A stretch of DNA of 6,536 nt from Actinomycetales bacterium. GTDB taxonomy: Bacteria; Actinomycetota; Actinomycetes; Actinomycetales; Beutenbergiaceae. Each line of letters begins with the position of its first letter. The first letter of the stretch is position 1. A program made the translations under genes and the position numbers. Positions 5,233 to 6,536 of the stretch are shown here, one piece after another. The notes beneath the pieces were generated by a model that saw nothing but the letters and a program-made list of their open reading frames with translations, was not told the origin of the DNA and searched no databases. The stretch spans positions 1-6,536 of the forward strand of contig JAENWO010000145.1 of NCBI GenBank assembly GCA_016649925.1, in the 5' to 3' direction.

Positions 5233-5322
5233 ATGCCATCCTTAGGGTGGAATGATGTGCGGTGCGTGTGTGCTCCCCGCGCATGGTCCACCATTGTCCC
5301 ACCCCTCAACCGAAGGATCACC
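5233..5322. promoter_or_regulatory. Divergent promoter region between the DUF4307 gene and mca
   Basis: This 90-bp gap must hold the outward promoters of both genes. On the plus strand TAGGGT (5243-5248) fits a -10 element and would give an mca leader of about 70 nt; no good -35 precedes it. On the minus strand GACAAT (5298-5293) is a possible -10 for the DUF4307 gene. The plus-strand -10 candidate touches the minus-strand ribosome binding site. Element-level calls are weak; the regional call is secure. Confidence 0.4.
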
Positions 5323-6195
5323 GTGGCTTCCCAGCCGCTGCGGCTCATGGCCGTGCACGCCCACCCGGACGACGAGTCGAGCAAGGGCGCGGCGACGATG
5401 GCCCGCTACGCCGACGAGGGTGTCGAGGTCCTCGTGGTCACGTGCACCGGAGGCGAGCGCGGCGACATCCTCAACCCGAAGCTCGAGCACGACCCCGAGG
5501 TGGTGCGTGACATGCCCGGGTTCCGCCGTCGGGAGATGGCGGCGGCCGTGGCTGCCCTCGGGGTGTCCCACCAGTGGCTCGGTTTCGTCGACTCCGGTCT
5601 GCCGGAGGGGGAACCACTGCCGCCGCTGCCCCCCGGCTGCTTCGCCCTGGAGTCGATCGAGGTGGCGACCGAGGCCCTGGTGCGGGTGGTGCGGGACTTC
5701 CGTCCGCACGTCATGACGACGTACAACGAGAACGGCGGGTACCAACACCCGGACCACATCATGTGCCACCGGATCTCGGTCGCTGCATTCGACGCTGCGG
5801 CCGACCCGGACGCCTTCCCGCACGCCGGTGCCGCCTGGGAGGTCTCCAAGCTCTACTACGACCACGGCTTCTCCGTCTCCCGGATCCACGCGGTGCACGA
5901 AGCGATCCTCGCCCGCGACCTGGAGTCACCGTTCGACGGCTGGGAGGATCGCTGGGGCGACGCGCCCGTGCGGGAGGTCACCACCCGGATCGAGTGTGCA
6001 GACTACTTCGGTCACCGCGACCGCGCCCTCCTCGCGCACGCCACCCAGATCGACCCGGACGGGTTCTTCTTCGCGGTCCCCCGCGACTTGGAGCGTGGGG
6101 TGTGGACGGTGGAGGAGTTCGAGCTCGCCCGCTCACGCGTGCCCACCGACCTGCCCGAAAATGATCTCTTCGCCGGCATCCGGGAGGCATCGTGA
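5323..6195 (+). CDS. mca: Mycothiol S-conjugate amidase
   Basis: This 290-aa cytoplasmic zinc hydrolase cleaves mycothiol S-conjugates into a mercapturic acid (N-acetylcysteine conjugate), which is exported, and GlcN-Ins, which is recycled. The N-terminus LRLMAVHAHPDDESSKGAAT carries the AHPDDE motif: D16 as likely general base, and H14 and D17 as zinc ligands. TCTGGERGDILNPKL (40-54) and YNENGGYQHPDH (134-145, with H142 catalytic and H145 third zinc ligand by analogy with MshB) complete the LmbE-like active site. Length and the GGERGDILNPKL segment favour Mca over its paralog MshB. I chose GTG 5323 (AAGGA five bases upstream) because an upstream in-frame ATG at 5233 adds 30 residues unlike the family. 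The stop overlaps the next start as GTGA. Confidence 0.95.
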   Translation: MASQPLRLMAVHAHPDDESSKGAATMARYADEGVEVLVVTCTGGERGDILNPKLEHDPEVVRDMPGFRRREMAAAVAALGVSHQWLGFVDSGLPEGEPLPPLPPGCFALESIEVATEALVRVVRDFRPHVMTTYNENGGYQHPDHIMCHRISVAAFDAAADPDAFPHAGAAWEVSKLYYDHGFSVSRIHAVHEAILARDLESPFDGWEDRWGDAPVREVTTRIECADYFGHRDRALLAHATQIDPDGFFFAVPRDLERGVWTVEEFELARSRVPTDLPENDLFAGIREAS

Positions 6196-6536
6196 GCATC
6201 TTCCGCGTGCTGGCCGACGTACCGCAGCTCGACCCGGCGATCGTGTCCCCGGGTCTGGGCGGGTTCCTCGTCTTCTTCGCCCTGGCACTCGTGTGCTGGC
6301 TGCTGTTCCGCTCCTTCTCCAAGCACCTGCGTAGGGTGAACGTGCGGGCGGACGAGGAGGCTCGGGCGGGCGAGGAGGCTCGGGCGGACGAGGAGGCTCG
6401 GGCGGACATGGCCGCCGCCGCCGCCGCTGACGAGGCCATCGTCGTCGCCCCGACCGGCGACGCCCCGAGTCACGTCGCCCCGACCGGCGACGCCCCGAGT
6501 CACGACGCCCCGAGTCACGACACCCCGATTGGCGAC
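6192..6536 (+). CDS. Small one-helix membrane protein with repetitive tail (3' end outside window)
   Basis: GTG at 6192 overlaps the mca stop (GTGA) and has GGGAGG five bases upstream, so it is translationally coupled to mca. The first 115 residues are visible and no stop occurs before the window end. A transmembrane helix spans about residues 21-39 (GLGGFLVFFALALVCWLLF), followed by the basic segment KHLRRVNVR. Position and layout match the small membrane protein that follows mca in actinobacteria (Rv1083 in M. tuberculosis), whose function is unknown. After the helix the chain becomes repetitive: RADEEA-type charged repeats (52-72), a poly-Ala run, then Pro-containing pentapeptides (VAPTG/DAPSH) from residue 85 to the edge. 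Such proteins are usually short, so the tail appears to have been extended by repeat growth. Confidence 0.8.
   Translation, partial: MSIFRVLADVPQLDPAIVSPGLGGFLVFFALALVCWLLFRSFSKHLRRVNVRADEEARAGEEARADEEARADMAAAAAADEAIVVAPTGDAPSHVAPTGDAPSHDAPSHDTPIGD
6345..6407 (+). repeat. 18-bp tandem repeat (3.5 copies) coding for RADEEA
   Basis: CGGGCGGACGAGGAGGCT occurs at 6345-6362, 6363-6380 (one A-to-G change, giving RAGEEA) and 6381-6398, with a half copy at 6399-6407. It encodes a charged, probably helical stretch just after the membrane helix. Confidence 0.95.
6444..6536 (+). repeat. 15-bp tandem repeat coding for Pro-containing pentapeptides, runs off the window
   Basis: Six 15-bp units start at 6444, 6459, 6474, 6489, 6504 and 6519, encoding VAPTG, DAPSH, VAPTG, DAPSH, DAPSH and DTPIG. 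Units 1-2 and 3-4 form an exact 30-bp duplication, and unit 5 exactly repeats unit 4. The array continues at least to the edge (GAC at 6534), so its full length is unknown. Confidence 0.95.

Noticed and set aside
5233..5322. An upstream ATG start (5233) adding 30 residues to Mca
   Set aside because: The extension has no family resemblance and crosses the divergent promoter gap; GTG 5323 has a proper ribosome binding site and places AHPDDE at the usual distance from the N-terminus.
6345..6536. CRISPR-like direct repeats
   Set aside because: Units are contiguous without spacers, 15 or 18 bp long and in frame with a coding sequence.

Overview
The window is high-GC DNA with strong G/C preference at third codon positions, frequent GTG starts and short overlaps between co-directional genes. 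Together with mca (mycothiol conjugate amidase) and a DUF4307 gene, this points to an actinobacterium, probably a Cellulomonas/Micrococcales-type organism; the genus is inference. No RNA genes, CRISPR arrays, IS elements or phage genes are visible.

Layout. (1) Positions 1-1405, + strand: the last 65 codons of an AI-2E-family transporter overlap ilvA (threonine ammonia-lyase with a C-terminal ACT domain) by ATGA. (2) Positions 1443-1922, - strand: greA, convergent with ilvA. A strong hairpin across the ilvA stop codon probably terminates both. (3) Positions 1923-2284: a divergent intergenic region with short inverted repeats and weak promoter candidates. (4) Positions 2285-4069, + strand: a 594-aa membrane-anchored protein with a Pro/Gln-rich repetitive cytoplasmic tail, one transmembrane helix and an external HEFIH...E zinc metalloprotease (gluzincin, Peptidase_MA-like) domain. 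A likely 77-aa two-helix membrane protein follows at 4119-4352. (5) Positions 4353-4773: a gene graveyard. It holds a minus-strand remnant resembling the end of a response-regulator receiver domain and a plus-strand remnant of the C-terminus of a second, diverged copy of the metalloprotease. (6) Positions 4777-5232, - strand: a DUF4307 membrane protein, divergent from mca (5323-6195, +). mca overlaps by GTGA a small one-helix membrane protein (6192 to the window end) whose C-terminal tail consists of two different tandem repeats.

How it fits together. greA, DUF4307, mca and a small membrane protein form a conserved actinobacterial neighbourhood (Rv1080c-Rv1083 in Mycobacterium tuberculosis, from general knowledge). 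Here the greA/DUF4307 junction is split by about 2.85 kb carrying the metalloprotease, the small membrane protein and the two remnants, so this is the accessory part of the window. The flanking genes are housekeeping: branched-chain amino acid synthesis or threonine breakdown, transcript-cleavage rescue of RNA polymerase, and mycothiol-dependent detoxification. The function and substrate of the metalloprotease are unknown.
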